From Piezodorus guildinii (taxonomy: Eukaryota > Arthropoda > Insecta > Hemiptera > Pentatomidae): a stretch of DNA of 64,000 bases. The DNA is taken from positions 46,934,417-46,998,416 of the forward strand of contig CM041297.1 of assembly GCA_023052935.1 (NCBI GenBank), given 5' to 3'. The notes beneath the pieces were generated by a model. It was not told the origin of the DNA. It did not search any database and saw only the letters and a list, made by a program, of their open reading frames with translations. A program made the translations under genes and the position numbers. Shown piece by piece: positions 43,976-55,037 of this stretch. How positions within the stretch are numbered: position 1 is the first letter of the stretch; the number at the start of each line of letters is the position of its first letter.

Positions 43976-44640
43976 TGCTGACATTCCAGTCCGTCCTCGT
44001 ACTGTCCTCAATACTGATGCTGATGACACGTGTTTTATCCGTCCATAATGATCCAAATACTGCATCCCAAAACCTTCAGTCCTACATCACATCCATTGAA
44101 GAATAGCGCCAAAATTGGAGACCTAAAAAATTCCACCAAAATCACCTTTACCCTTCGTTGCGAACCGATGACTTTCTGTACCTCAATATCCTTTAATACC
44201 ATCACCCTTACTCCTGTAAAATAAATTCAATACTTAGGTCTCCATCTTAACCAGCGTCTTACTTGGAATCCTCACACAAGAATGAAACAACAAGAAACTG
44301 CACCTAAAGTTACCGATTACTAAAACACTTACAAGACAAACGTTCAAAACTTCTAGTCTACTACAAAAAACTCATTTACGTAACTATTATCAGACCTTTT
44401 TGGACATATGGAATAGAGCATTGGGGCTCTACTAAGCCGCATACAATCCTTACAATTCAAAATCCTGAATGCCACTTATTTTCTCACAAATCAACTCCTC
44501 CATAATGACCTCAGCATTGCATTTGTTGCAGAACTAGCCCGGAATAGATATAACTCTTTTCATTCCAAACTTCCAGCCCACACACATCTACTTGTCCGTA
44601 ACCTATTCTCAGATATTCCTGATAAACCGCCGAGGGGAAA
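43976..44640 (+). mobile_element. 5'-truncated Jockey-type LINE next to the intact copy
   Basis: The degenerate translation begins around the palm motif (NTDADDTCFI-like) and continues through KIGDLKNSTKITFTLRCE-type sequence. It then shows YLGLHLNQRLTWNPHTRMK, IRPFWTYGIEHWGS and NATYFLTNQLLHNDLSIAF, and the end SDIPDKPPRGKLI. Many stops and frameshifts. It starts only about 45 bp after the intact LINE ends, so one may have inserted into or beside the other. Confidence 0.82.
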
Positions 44641-45254
44641 GTTGATTACAAAATTTAATTATTGAAAAGAATAAACTAAAAGTGACTTCAGTATTTTTTC
44701 CTGACAGGTAAAAACAAAATACCATGGATATGTTTACCTATAATCTACTGTTTTTCCAGTCAGGGAGAAATTGAGTTTGAGGAAGGAAAGATTGAAAGAT
44801 TGTGGTAGACAGGATAAAAAAAAAATAGTCCACTAACAAAATTTATTTTAAATCATCGTTGAACATTTAGAAATTGGTAAATAGGTATTTTATTTTCATT
44901 GAAATAAAAACAGTTCCTAAACGGTAGGTTCTCGCAACAAATTTTATATAACAAAAAAAGTTTTCTATTAAATTTATATTGAAAGTTTCTAAGAAAAGCA
45001 AAGAGCTAGAGCGAGTTAAAAAGTTACTATTTTGAGTGTTAAAAAAACGATACACAAAAAATTATAGATCCTCAGCCTAGAGTATTTTCACGTCAAAAGA
45101 AATGATGGGATTTAATCCGAGGGGATTAAAGAAGGAGACCTCGGGACCACCAATACCACAGGGTAGTTATTTCTCAAGACATTTTCACGACTTTTCTTCA
45201 CCCTGCATCGCGTTTGTATAATACATTTGTAGAAAAAGAAAAAAAATACTATAA

Positions 45255-46725
45255 AGAAATACGCAACACACGACTTTCACTTACCTCCATTTTTAAAATC
45301 AATGAAAAAAAAAAAAAAAAAAAAAAAAAAACTTGTACCACTACAACCCATGAAGGGTCTTGGGCTCAGTACATATAGAGATTCGTACTGTTTCTAGGCC
45401 AACGGCAGTGCAATGAGGTGATTAGGCCTTTATCGCGCTCAGCCGTCAGGTTTTTCCCCAAATAATTTGGGTACCCACTTTATAGAGGCTGGGTCTGCCC
45501 CAGGAGTGTCTCCATATCCTAGGGTCGCCCCCCGACTGAATTATCAGAATAAATAATATTCTGCCAGAGCCGGGATTCGAACCCAGGACCCGGAGCACAG
45601 CAGACTAGTGCTGTATCCACTAGACCACGCCGCTCCCTAAAATCAATGAAAGAATTTTCAAATATAGTTAGAGATAAAAATACGTGAAACTATTAAAGAA
45701 TTAATTAAATTGAATTTGTATAGAAACATGTGTTTAATTAAAAAATCTATTATATTATTATCTAAAATAATCAGTTAGTTTCATCTTCTTTTCATCACTC
45801 TCTATTAACTTATAAAAGCTTGAGTAAAAGATTAAATGTTTTTTATAATCTTTAGCTTTCCAACGGTATATCATACATGTATATTACTGCTCTTATATTA
45901 CAAAAAAAAAATTGCATTAAAAAAAATTTTTTTATGTTTTCTCCTTTAGTTGGGTATCGAATTCATTCAATTTATATATTTACCTGTTTTTTATCAGTGG
46001 TAACAAGATAATATAGTTATTTTTATAGAATCAACAAAATTAAAGGTACTTTAGAGGAAGAAAATTTAAAATATAAGCATTTAAGCCCTGTCAGACCATT
46101 TTAATCCGAATGAAATCTAAATGATATTAAAGCCCATTAATTTTTACATCGATATAGCGAGTATAATCAAAATCGTCGGAACCGTTTTCGAGAAAATCGA
46201 AAAAAGCTGCAAAATGCATGGTATAAAGGACTGATTTTGATGAAAAAGTCTCTGTTACATCTCAGGCGTATGGTTGTCTTAAATATGAAATTTCAGTTTC
46301 ATAGGACTTACCGTTTCCGCCCGGTAGTTACCACACAAAGACCTTTTTGCGGGACTTGGTTATTTGGAAGAAAATTTAAAATATCTGCATTTAAGCCCTA
46401 TCAGACTATTTCAATCAGAATGAAACCTACATGATAATAAAACCCATTAAATTTTACATCCCTATAGCTAGTTTAATCAAAAACCGTTTTTGAGAAAATC
46501 GTAAAGGTGCAAAATGCATAGCATTGAGTGGCTTGTCTAGTAAGCAGATTTAATGAAACATCCCGGGCGTATATGAAATTTCAGTTTCATAGGACTATTC
46601 GTTTACGCGCGGGAGTTACCGCACAAACACACATTTTTGCCGGACTTGGTCATTTGGACTCAGGGGACCCTAAAAACGATCGCAATACTTTCCCTTACTA
46701 TATATAGTAAGTGAAAGTAAAAAAT
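45255..46725 (-). mobile_element. R-family element, copy R5, with a SINE insertion and an internal partial duplication
   Basis: The left end is CGCAACACACGACTTTCACT then TACCTCC, and the right end is ATATAGTAAGTGAAAGTAAA. A SINE A (45308-45637) is inserted near the left end. The segment GGAAGAAAATTTAAAATAT is found twice (46056 and 46368), followed each time by AAGCCCTGTCAGAC/AAGCCCTATCAGAC and GAAAATCG. The right half is therefore duplicated, which explains the extra length over the copy at 49038. Confidence 0.85.
45308..45637 (-). repeat. SINE family A, minus strand, with T-type tail and 14-bp TSD
   Basis: The plus strand starts with an A-run of about 25 (the complement of the T tail), then CTTGTACCACTACAACCCAT, the reverse body, and the head ending GACCACGCCGCTCCC. 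The duplication TAAAATCAATGAAA is perfect (45294-45307 and 45638-45651) and the interrupted sequence is R-family DNA. Confidence 0.95.
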
Positions 46726-47099
46726 GTCCATTGTCACATCTGAGAAAGGAATAGATTATCAGACTGTAATAAAGTTGATAACAAGAAGCTAAGAGCCGTC
46801 TGTAAGGATCTCAACTAATATATTCAACATTCTCCTGGTATAAAATAACAAATACAGACACCTTACATATACCAAAGGAGGGATTAAAAATAAACTCCTA
46901 TTACCAGAAGGTATACAAATATATTTATATAAGGTATAAAACAAAGGAGATGTGGGAAGAAGGAGAGTGGTGTATGTTGATAGGAGATCTGTTAGTATTT
47001 AGTGTCTTAATTGAGCTGGGGAAGAAGGCTTAGACCTAATCGGGCTTGGGCTATTTCAGTTCACCAAGGAAAGTTATCTTTTAAACCTAGTTCAACAAA
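46726..47099. other. Spacer, nothing recognised
   Basis: No supported coding frame or repeat. Confidence 0.4.
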
Positions 47100-48170
47100 C
47101 AGGGGATCAGGTTCTTTCTGGCCCCAAGCGCTCAATCATCCTAACGCGAAATAAATTTCCGAAAATATTAATTCTTCCTGAAAAAATTATAAAAATTACG
47201 AGTAGTATTCGAATTTCCAACCAAAACCACGTATTAAGGTTCCTTGAATGCAAATGATGAAGGTCCCAAAAATAATGTAAATGTTTTAAGTCCAGAAAAG
47301 TAACGGAAAGTCGTAGAAACTGAAATTTCATGTTTTAGAAATTTATATCACTCAGATATTACAGCTTCTTTTTCAAAAAAATCGGCTGACCGAAAGTACT
47401 ACTTTGTAATCGACTAAAGGAATAAAAAAAATTACTCTCCCTCAAAATTTGAGGGTTTGCGTTTCAAGATACGTAGAATCCGAATAACGAATAAAAAGAA
47501 ATCCGTTCTAATTGCCTATTAACAAGTATATAAACAATTCTACCTTGAAATAGTTATTTGGAAATGATAAACTAATATGTAATAATTTGCAGTGTTTTTA
47601 CAATATTCTTAGCTCCAACGATTTTTCATTAAACTAGCTGCATCGATGGGCTTAAATATCATGTTGGTTCCATTCTTCTTGAAACAGTCGCACAAGGCTT
47701 AAGGCCGATATTTTAAATTTCCTTCCTCTTATACAATTTCAATTTTTCAGATTCGGAAAAATTAACCAGTTCATCTTGTTAGCAGTGATATAAAATTGGC
47801 TTTGAAAAAAACAACAAGGTAAACGAATTTGATAACTAACGAAAGGTGGAAAAGAGCTAATATATCTTCAGGCAATTATTTTTTTAAACATAAATAATAA
47901 ATCTTTTTAAAGCTAAAGATTTAAGAAAAAAATGTTAAGTTATTTTTAAAACAGTATAAGGTAACGGAAAGTGAAAAATCGAATAAAACTAAGGGATTTT
48001 TGAAATAATAATTTTTATTGTTAGATTATTTGACCTAAAATAAAGGATTCTATCGAAACTCCATGTAATAATTATGAAAACATTTAACTTTAACTTTATT
48101 TATAGCTCCTGAATTGATTTTAAAAACTAAGGTAAAGTGAAAGTTGTGCATTGCGCGAACCTGATTTTTA
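47100..48170 (+). mobile_element. R-family element, copy R6, divergent
   Basis: Interior landmarks in the R1 orientation are present (GAAACTGAAATTTCATGTTT, AATCGGCTGACC, GATGGGCTTAAATATCATGT, GGCTTAAGGCCGATATTTTA). The right end reads GGTAAAGTGAAAGTTGTGCATTGCGCGAACCTGAT over 48131-48165. It diverges more from the others than they do from one another. The left terminus is not clear. Confidence 0.65.
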
Positions 48171-48264
48171 TTTGCTGGTAGGGCAAATCGTAACACCTTC
48201 AGGCAAGTGGCTGGCTATGTGTGCCGTTACTGTATTTGGAAAATCTTCAATTTAATTTGACAAT

Positions 48265-48305
48265 GAATGTAAGTGAAAGTTGTGTGTTGTGCGCATCCGA
48301 TTTTT
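48265..48305 (+). repeat. Isolated R-family terminus
   Basis: The segment GTAAGTGAAAGTTGTGTGTT then GTGCGCATCCGATTTTTT repeats the right end of R elements without an interior, about 130 bp after the end of R6. It may mark a second, mostly deleted copy. Confidence 0.6.
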
Positions 48306-49037
48306 TAATGTATGAAAACTTTATTTTATTTATCAAGATAATAATTATTAAGAATTTCATCAATGGCTGAAATATTGGATTTATGCAAGAAAATTAAATA
48401 TAGAGACGGAACAGCAAAGTGTAATTTATAGCTCTTAGTATAATTTTTGTACAGGATACGAACTTCATATATATATTTTAAACACCTAAAAATACGTCCA
48501 TGAGAACGTATAGAAAGTTAAACAACTCTGTAATAATCTATTATAAAGTAACTGAAATTCACTATCAACATTTAAATATATACTAATAAATCTAAAAGCA
48601 TTTTCCCAACATAAATAATTCCAGTTAAACGATTCCCTTTAATACGATGTTCAAGCAAATATCTTAAGGATCATTACAAGGATAATCGGCACACGATTAT
48701 TCTTGAAATAGTCAATAGCCATAATGGTTTAAATTGTTCTTTGATGACAAAGGAATGAATGAGATATGAATAGAACAAACAAGAGGGGGTATTGTCTAGG
48801 AATTTCGTTCGTTTTTTTATTACGATTGTAAAAAAACTGCATCGTGATAACGTAATGAATTCATTACAAAGCGATTGAAGATGCATTTTATTTTTTATAT
48901 TTTTCTGAAGCGATAAGTAATCAAAATACCATGCATTCCAATTCGAATTTTGATGAGTTCAAAAAGTTATCAAGTTATCAAAAATAATACCAAATAAATT
49001 CTTAACCATCTGTATATTATTCTAGCAATAATTTTAA
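48306..49037. other. AT-rich spacer, nothing recognised
   Basis: No supported gene or repeat. Confidence 0.45.
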
Positions 49038-49845
49038 AAAATCCAACATACGACTTTCACTTACCTACGTTGTTAAAATCGATTTCGGAATTTTTAAATA
49101 AATTTAGAGATTAAAACAAATCGTTAAATAATTAATTAAAATGAATTTCGATTGAAACATGTCTTTTATTAAACAATCTATTATACTTTTATTTACATCA
49201 ATCAGTTAGTTTTATTCGCTTTTCATCACTCTCCATTACCCTTTACAATTCCACGTATTAGGTAATATTTTTTCTAATATCTTTAGCTATCCAACGGTAT
49301 ATTATACGTCTATATGTTTGCACTTTTCTCCTTTATTTGTTTATTGAATTCGTTCTACTTATATATTTACCTGTCTTTTACTAATGGTAACAAAATGATG
49401 TGGTTATTTTTATAGAATCTAAAAAATTAAAAGTACTTTAGAGGAAGAAAATTTAAAATATCGGCATTTAAGCCCTATCAGACTATTTCAATCAGAATGA
49501 AACCTACATGATAATAAAACCATTAAATTTTACATCCCTATAGCGAGTTTAATCAAGAACCAGTTTTTGAGAAAATCGTAAAGGTGAAAAATGTATAGTA
49601 TAGAGTGGCTTGTCTAGTAATCAGATTTAATGAAACACCCGGGCGTATATGAAATTTCAGTTTCATAGGACTTTTCGTTTACGCGCGGGAGTTACCGCAC
49701 AAACACACATTTTGCCGGACTTGGTCATTTGGACTCAGGGGACCCTAAAACGTGTATTTCCGTTGAAAACTGGAATTAGAAAATTTTAACTATCGAAGTA
49801 CTTTCCCTTACTTTATATTTTATATATAGGTAAGTGAAAGTAAAA
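49038..49845 (-). mobile_element. R-family element, copy R7 (about 0.8 kb, cleanest simple copy)
   Basis: The left end is CAACATACGACTTTCACTTA then CCTACGTTG, and the right end is ATATATAGGTAAGTGAAAGT. The interior has CTTTTCATCACTCTCCATTA, CCAACGGTATATTATACG, GAAATTTCAGTTTCATAGGA and GTTACCGCACAAACACACAT in order. It is non-coding. Because it has no secondary insertion, it is the best template for the family's size and termini. Confidence 0.85.
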
Positions 49846-49849
49846 AAAG

Positions 49850-50320
49850 GTCTTAAAATGTTTTAATTCTATGCTTGGTTAGACCTAAAAATGTAGATAA
49901 CCTCGTCAAAACAGTACTTTTAAAAAGGTTTCTTAAAATCTGAGTTCCTCACTCTTAAAAAGGAATCTTAATCGAAGTACAGTTTTTAAGAAACCTTACC
50001 AAAAGTACTGTTTTGACGTGATTATTTCATTTTTAGGGTTATTATGAAGTTTAGATTCTAAGTTGTTTTTTAATTATTCCGCTTTGAAATAGGGTAATTT
50101 TGACACCAAACTTATTTTTGTACCTTCACTAGAACAAGAGAAGAAATAAAAAATAAAATGTGTTTTCGATCACAAATTTTCCGATTTTTTTACGCGACTC
50201 TTAGGGTTGTTGGCCACTAAAAAATATTTTTGAAGAGTCTAGTGATTAAATGTCTGGTTATACTTTTTAAAAAATCATCAAATCGTTAGACACAGTTTGG
50301 GATCCTCTCCTTGTTATTGT
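49850..50320 (-). repeat. S-family repeat, copy 2, adjoining R7
   Basis: On the minus strand it repeats the S landmarks (ACAAGGAGAGGATCCC, GATGATTTTTTAAAAAGTAT, AGTCGCGTAAAAAAATCGGA, AATAAGTTTGGTGTCAAAAT). The half near R7 contains a perfect 18-bp inverted repeat, CGTCAAAACAGTACTTTT (49904-49921) and AAAAGTACTGTTTTGACG (50001-50018), extended inward by AAGGTTTCTTAAAA/TTTTTAAGAAACCTT. Confidence 0.75.
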
Positions 50321-50399
50321 AAATAAATAAATAAAAGTAAGGATTTTAAATTAACACTAATCGGAAATACAATATTATGGATAAATTGATTAAAATTTA

Positions 50400-50720
50400 A
50401 GGCTTGAAAGTCAGGAAGACGACGGAAGACAGAGACCCGTTCTAATTGCGCTCACTGAATGGAGGCGAGGTGAGGAGGCTGCCAAGAAAAGGCTTCTCCA
50501 CTAAACATAGTCCACGCATTCCTCGCATATTTATACGCATCTTCTCTAGGTATAATATATCCAGTCTCTAGGTCGGCATGTCTGTCCTAGTCTGGGCTGC
50601 ATCTCTCCGTCTATATATAGCCTCCCGTCTTTACGGGGCAGACCGTTCGGACCACTTAGATAAAAGCGCGCCTCAACATCGCCGGAGGGACAAGGAGTGG
50701 ATAGAAGTTTATTCCATCCA
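50400..50720. promoter_or_regulatory. GC-rich island with a TATA-box-like element
   Basis: The stretch contains the near-symmetrical TATA motif TCTATATATAGCC at about 50610-50622. A CCCGTCTTTACGGG hairpin and GC-rich sequence lie downstream on the plus strand. It belongs to none of the repeat families seen here. Short open frames run on both strands (plus from ATG 50578; minus 50546-50872) without a recognisable product. A core promoter or first exon is possible on either strand. This is inference from composition and the motif only. Confidence 0.2.
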
Positions 50721-50896
50721 CAAAAAACGCAGTTGCGAATATAGAACAAATAACTATATATAACAAAAAAAAAAAGTATGGAGCAGTATACAGCGTGTCT
50801 CATAAATGTCTCGTCATACTGTGAGGGCAGATACTGGACCTTGAGTGGAATAAAAAAGTTCACATCAACCAAGTCCGATTTTTAAGTTGAGGAGGC

Positions 50897-51495
50897 AAAT
50901 TAAATTTTGGTATTACTAGAGACAAACGTCTAACATGGAATCCCCACACTAGACTAAAACGAAAAGAAACTGCTCGCCGCTTTCGGTTACTTCAACACTT
51001 ACAAGACAGACGCTCTAACCTTCCACATAACTACAAAAGACTCATCTACATGACCATCATAAGACCTATCAGGACTTACGAAGTTGAGATTTGGGGTTCC
51101 ACTAAACCATTAAATTCTTCCCGTCCTTACAATCCAAAATACTTTAAAAAATCCTCAACGCTCCTCACTTTGTCACGATTAAGCTCATCCATAAAGACCT
51201 TAATATTCCTTATGTAGCTGATTTGGCCCGAACCAGGGATCAATCCTTCTATGACAAACTCCAATCCCACTCTAACCGACTAGTTTCAATCCGAGCTTCC
51301 TCTTCCATTCCTGACAATCCTCCGAGGCGTCTGAAAAGAAGATGGCCTCGGGATCTTCGATTTTAGATTACCTATCGGAGTGCTGCCAATGAGCAGTTTC
51401 TCTTCATGCCTTTTTCATGTGTTTTATCCAACAGCTAATTTACTAGATGTATTAACCAATACAGTTGTAAATATCAATAAATATATAATAATAAA
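50897..51495 (+). mobile_element. 5'-truncated Jockey-type LINE, plus strand
   Basis: It starts after the palm, at FGITRDKRLTWNPHTRLKRK-type sequence. It continues with RRFRLLQHLQDRRSNLPHNY and YGVEIWGSTKP, then LNAPHFVTIKLIHKDLNIPY. The C-terminus is DNPPRRLKRRWPRDLRF, followed by a 3' UTR ending in AATATCAATAAATATATAAT. A few frameshifts interrupt it. Confidence 0.88.
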
Positions 51496-51889
51496 ACTTC
51501 AGAGTAGGCTTGAACAGAATAGGCTTACATAATTTTAAGTTGGGAAGATTTATGGTCTATAAGATGAAAAAAACTATTAATGTTTGAAAGACGTTAACGA
51601 AGTTTTACTTCTAGTAATTCTCAACGGTCAACTAATTCTATCTACTAGGATAAATTTTGGTATGTTTGTTGTTATCCATGGTTTTCATAAAAAAAAAAAA
51701 ATAAAAAAATAATAAATTAAAAAAAAATTCACATATATCTATTTGATGTGCACGCACAGGAAAACAAGTGGTATCAAATGAAAGAAGAGGAAAGTTCCAA
51801 GAAGGTTAAGAAGGCAAATCCACAAAATAAGAAAACAAGTGTCGCATAACTGTCATAAAGAAAAATAATTTTAATATTTTCCTGTCTCT
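51496..51889. other. Flank shared with 54020-54158, then AT-rich spacer
   Basis: Bases up to about 51605 (AAAACTTCAGAGTAGGCTTG, then TTGGGAAGATTTATGGTCTA) are repeated after the LINE fragment at 53765. The segment AGTAATTCTCAACGGTCAAC at about 51614 matches the outer flank of the foldback elements at 17757 and 56041. The rest shows nothing. Confidence 0.6.
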
Positions 51890-52230
51890 GTTAAGCAGAT
51901 CCTATATCTAGGACTCCATCTTCATAAATGACTTACTTAGAATCCTCATACAAGACTGGAACAACAAGAAACTGCACGACGTTTTCGGCTACTTCAACAC
52001 TTATTAGACAAACGTTCTTATCATCCAGTAAACTACAAACGGCTCATTTACATGACTATTATAAAGCCAATCTGAAAGTATAGAGTTGAGCTATGGGGCT
52101 CTACTAAACCATCAAATTCCTCTCGAATCCAATCCTAACAATCAACGCTTTGTCACGATTAAACTCATTTATAATGACCTTCATCTTCCGTTTAATACTG
52201 ATTTGGCCCGAATCAGATACCTCTAACAAA
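51890..52230 (+). pseudogene. Decayed Jockey-type LINE ORF2 fragment
   Basis: The segment resembles YLGLHLHK then LTxNPHTRLEQQETARRFRL, QHLLDKRSYHPVNYKRLIYM and KYRVELWGSTKPSNSSRIQS, with stops and gaps. It ends without a recognisable 3' UTR in NTDLARIRYL-like sequence. Confidence 0.7.
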
Positions 52231-52385
52231 TAAAAGACAAACGAACGATTTATAGAAAAATCTTTCCGATATTATTTTTCTTAATACAGTCATAAAATAA
52301 AGCATTATCCACACGTTTTATTACTTTTTTCTCGGCTTCTACGGCCTACTTAAACCACAATTTTGGAATGTAGAATCTAAAAATA

Positions 52386-52422
<37 letters not shown>

Positions 52423-53483
52423 CAATCGGAAACCTATTGACTGTGTTGTGGATAGACACTTGAAAGAAAGTATTAGACCATTGATAAGAAGAAAAAAAGC
52501 TATTTACCACCCAAGAGGAATGAAACTGAAAACATCCGAAACTTTATTTCGGCTGGCTATTGAGTTAAGCATTTTTTTTTTTTTTTCCAGAAAATAACTT
52601 GGTCAAATAATTTTATCTCAATGTGCACTTCGCATAGATATATTGATGGTGTTGTTAAAACACAAGTTTGTTTCCGCTCTTTGAAGTGGAACGTGTATAT
52701 ATATAAAACCTATGTATTGTAAAGGATATTATACACAAATTTGGTAAGTAAAAAACAGTTCAAATGATGCCTAGTACAGCTGTTGTAAAAACAAACATGT
52801 TTACCACATTCTGTTTAATTTATACATCACTATGCTTAGTGTACAAGTGGCGTGTTTGAATGACAGTCGAGATGCAGCCACCATAATTTCAAATAACACA
52901 AGCTTATCACGTTGTGTAAACATTCAACTAGTGTATAAATAACTTTAATTTGTGTTGCAAACGGAAAAAAAGAAAAAAAAACACCGAGTAAATAAAAGGA
53001 AAAACCTGATCAGATACATTAATTTTTCAACAGCTGCTACTCAATGAATAAGTCATAAGGATCTTAATTTTATAACAGAGATCAGTCAAACAGTGATATG
53101 TTACTGAAAGGCATCAACGTTAAATTATATTTACACTCCGACAGTGATAATAAATTATTTCCTCACTTTCAGATGTAGAATTTCTATTGCAACGGCTGCA
53201 GAATACTTGAGTAGCAACGGGTTATAAACATTAAATAAAATAAGCTGTATCCTTAGAGTCAGGTTCAAATGAATCATTTTTGAAACAAAATTATGACGTG
53301 ACAATACCTGAGACTCATGAAAATTTTAAAAACATCAAGCATGGATAATAACATACGTAAAAATGATTAACAACTATCAGGAATATACATGTTCTAACAA
53401 GAAATACATACTGGGCTCGTACATCATTGGCAATGGATATTGAGAAAAATTAAATAGTGATATAAATTATAGAAACAAGATCC

Positions 53484-53557
<74 letters not shown>

Positions 53558-53764
53558 ATAAGGGATAAGGTTTAATGAGTCTTCTCAAGTCAAACATGCG
53601 AGTCTCAGAATATGAGTCCAAGAATCCGTTCCTCTCTATCATCGCTCATATAGCAACTCCTCAAGCATTATTAACTACTTAAATCAGTTTTAATTTACAA
53701 CTTTTACAAATTTGCGATGCAATAACACTTACAAATTTAATGGCATTAGTTTAATATTTTTAAA
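52231..53764. other. Spacer with (AT)n at 52389-52417 and an A67 run at 53486-53552
   Basis: The A67 homopolymer is uninterrupted. No SINE or LINE body was recognised on either side. Otherwise AT-rich and featureless. Confidence 0.55.
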
Positions 53765-54158
53765 ACTTCAAAGAGGCTTCCTTCCATGACAAACTCCACT
53801 CCCACTCTAACCCACTAGTTCCAATCCTAGCTTCCTCTTCCATTCCTGACAATCCTCTGAGACGTCTGAAAAAAAGATGGCCTCGAGTCCTTCTAGTTTG
53901 GATTACCTATTGAAGTGCTGCCACTGAGCAGTTTCTCTTCATGTCTTTTTCATGTGTTTTATCCAACAGCTAATTTACAAGATGTATTAACCAATACAGT
54001 TAATAAATAAATAATAATAAAACTTCAGAGTAAGCTTGACCAGAATAGGCTTGGAAGCAATGGCTAGATATAATTTTAAATTTTACACAAGTTGGGAAGA
54101 TTTATGGTCTAGAAGGTGAAAAAAGAATAAATGTTTGAAAGACGTTAACGAAGCTTTA
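53765..54158 (+). mobile_element. LINE 3' end plus flank, duplicate of 51232-51605
   Basis: It starts within the C-terminal coding part (FHDKLHSHSNPLVPILASSS, then DNPLRRLKKRWPRVLL). It carries the same 3' UTR as the fragment at 50897 and continues into the same non-LINE flank (AAAACTTCAGAGTAAGCTTG, GAAAGACGTTAACGAAGCTT). The shared flank suggests a segmental duplication rather than an independent insertion. Confidence 0.82.
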
Positions 54159-54315
54159 CGAATGAAAAAAAATATCACGAGAGATGATTGATTTTTCGAA
54201 GAAGATGGATCTGTGTGCCTACTACGTGGCACAATCAGAACAATTTCAACTAACTTTTTTTATAAGATAATCACAAGAGAAGATTTCATGATGGAAATAC
54301 AGTAAAACAGTAGTG

Positions 54316-54544
54316 TTATAGGTGGAATAGTCAGGAATCAGTCATTTTTGAAAAGTTTTTAATTTTTGCCAACGTTTCGGCTCAAGCTTGTGAGCCATCA
54401 TCAGGGCATTACTGAGCCATGTCCAAGCATAAACTGGACATGGCTCAGTAATGCCCTGATGATGGCTCACAAGCTTGAGCCGAAACGTTGGCAAAAATTA
54501 AAAACTTTTCAAAAATGACTGATTCCTGACTATTCCACTTATAA
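54316..54544. repeat. Near-perfect palindrome: 110-bp arms, 9-nt loop
   Basis: The left arm 54316-54425 and right arm 54435-54544 are inverted copies. By eye only one mismatch near the outer end is seen. The spacer is AGCATAAAC. The arm contains GCCAACGTTTCGGCTC and GAGCCATCATCAGGGCATTA. A possible TAGT duplication lies at the borders (54311-54314 and 54545-54548). It is non-coding. A single strand would fold into a hairpin of about 230 nt. Confidence 0.95.
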
Positions 54545-55037
54545 TAGTTTCTACAGTCGACTATACACCCTCAATATAAAACAGTAGTGATTTGCAAGCT
54601 GCTTCACCTCGATTCGGACCCTAGAAAGCAAGATCAGGAAGTAAATTCATTGAGTTAGTTAGCCGTCTATATAGGTACATCTACATCTGCTACCTGGGCG
54701 CATTACCAAGGGCCTTCACGTAGCCAGAGATAAGACAGCCAGAGGAAGGCAAACAAACCAAAAAAGGACCAGCCCCATCAAAAAGCTATTCGTCATGAGG
54801 CTGGGTGGCGCGCTCTGATAAGCTCTTATCGTCTGTCAACCTCTGATAAGCCGGATCCTAAACCTATTTTGTCTTTTATCTCATACACCGCATATCTCCA
54901 CCGGCGCAAAAACACCTCAGCATTGAATACATTATAGAATATCCCGATTTGTCAGCAATAAATAACATTACTTTCAGAAATGCTTAATCACCTGCAGTGG
55001 CAATATTTGTTATGCAAGGAACCACTAGGAAAACTAA
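54545..55037. other. Spacer with a cluster of three GATA-type motifs
   Basis: TGATAAG (54817-54823), CTTATC (54826-54831) and TGATAAG (54844-54850) lie within 34 bp in a GC-richer patch. They could be binding sites for a GATA factor or chance. No gene was recognised. Confidence 0.25.
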
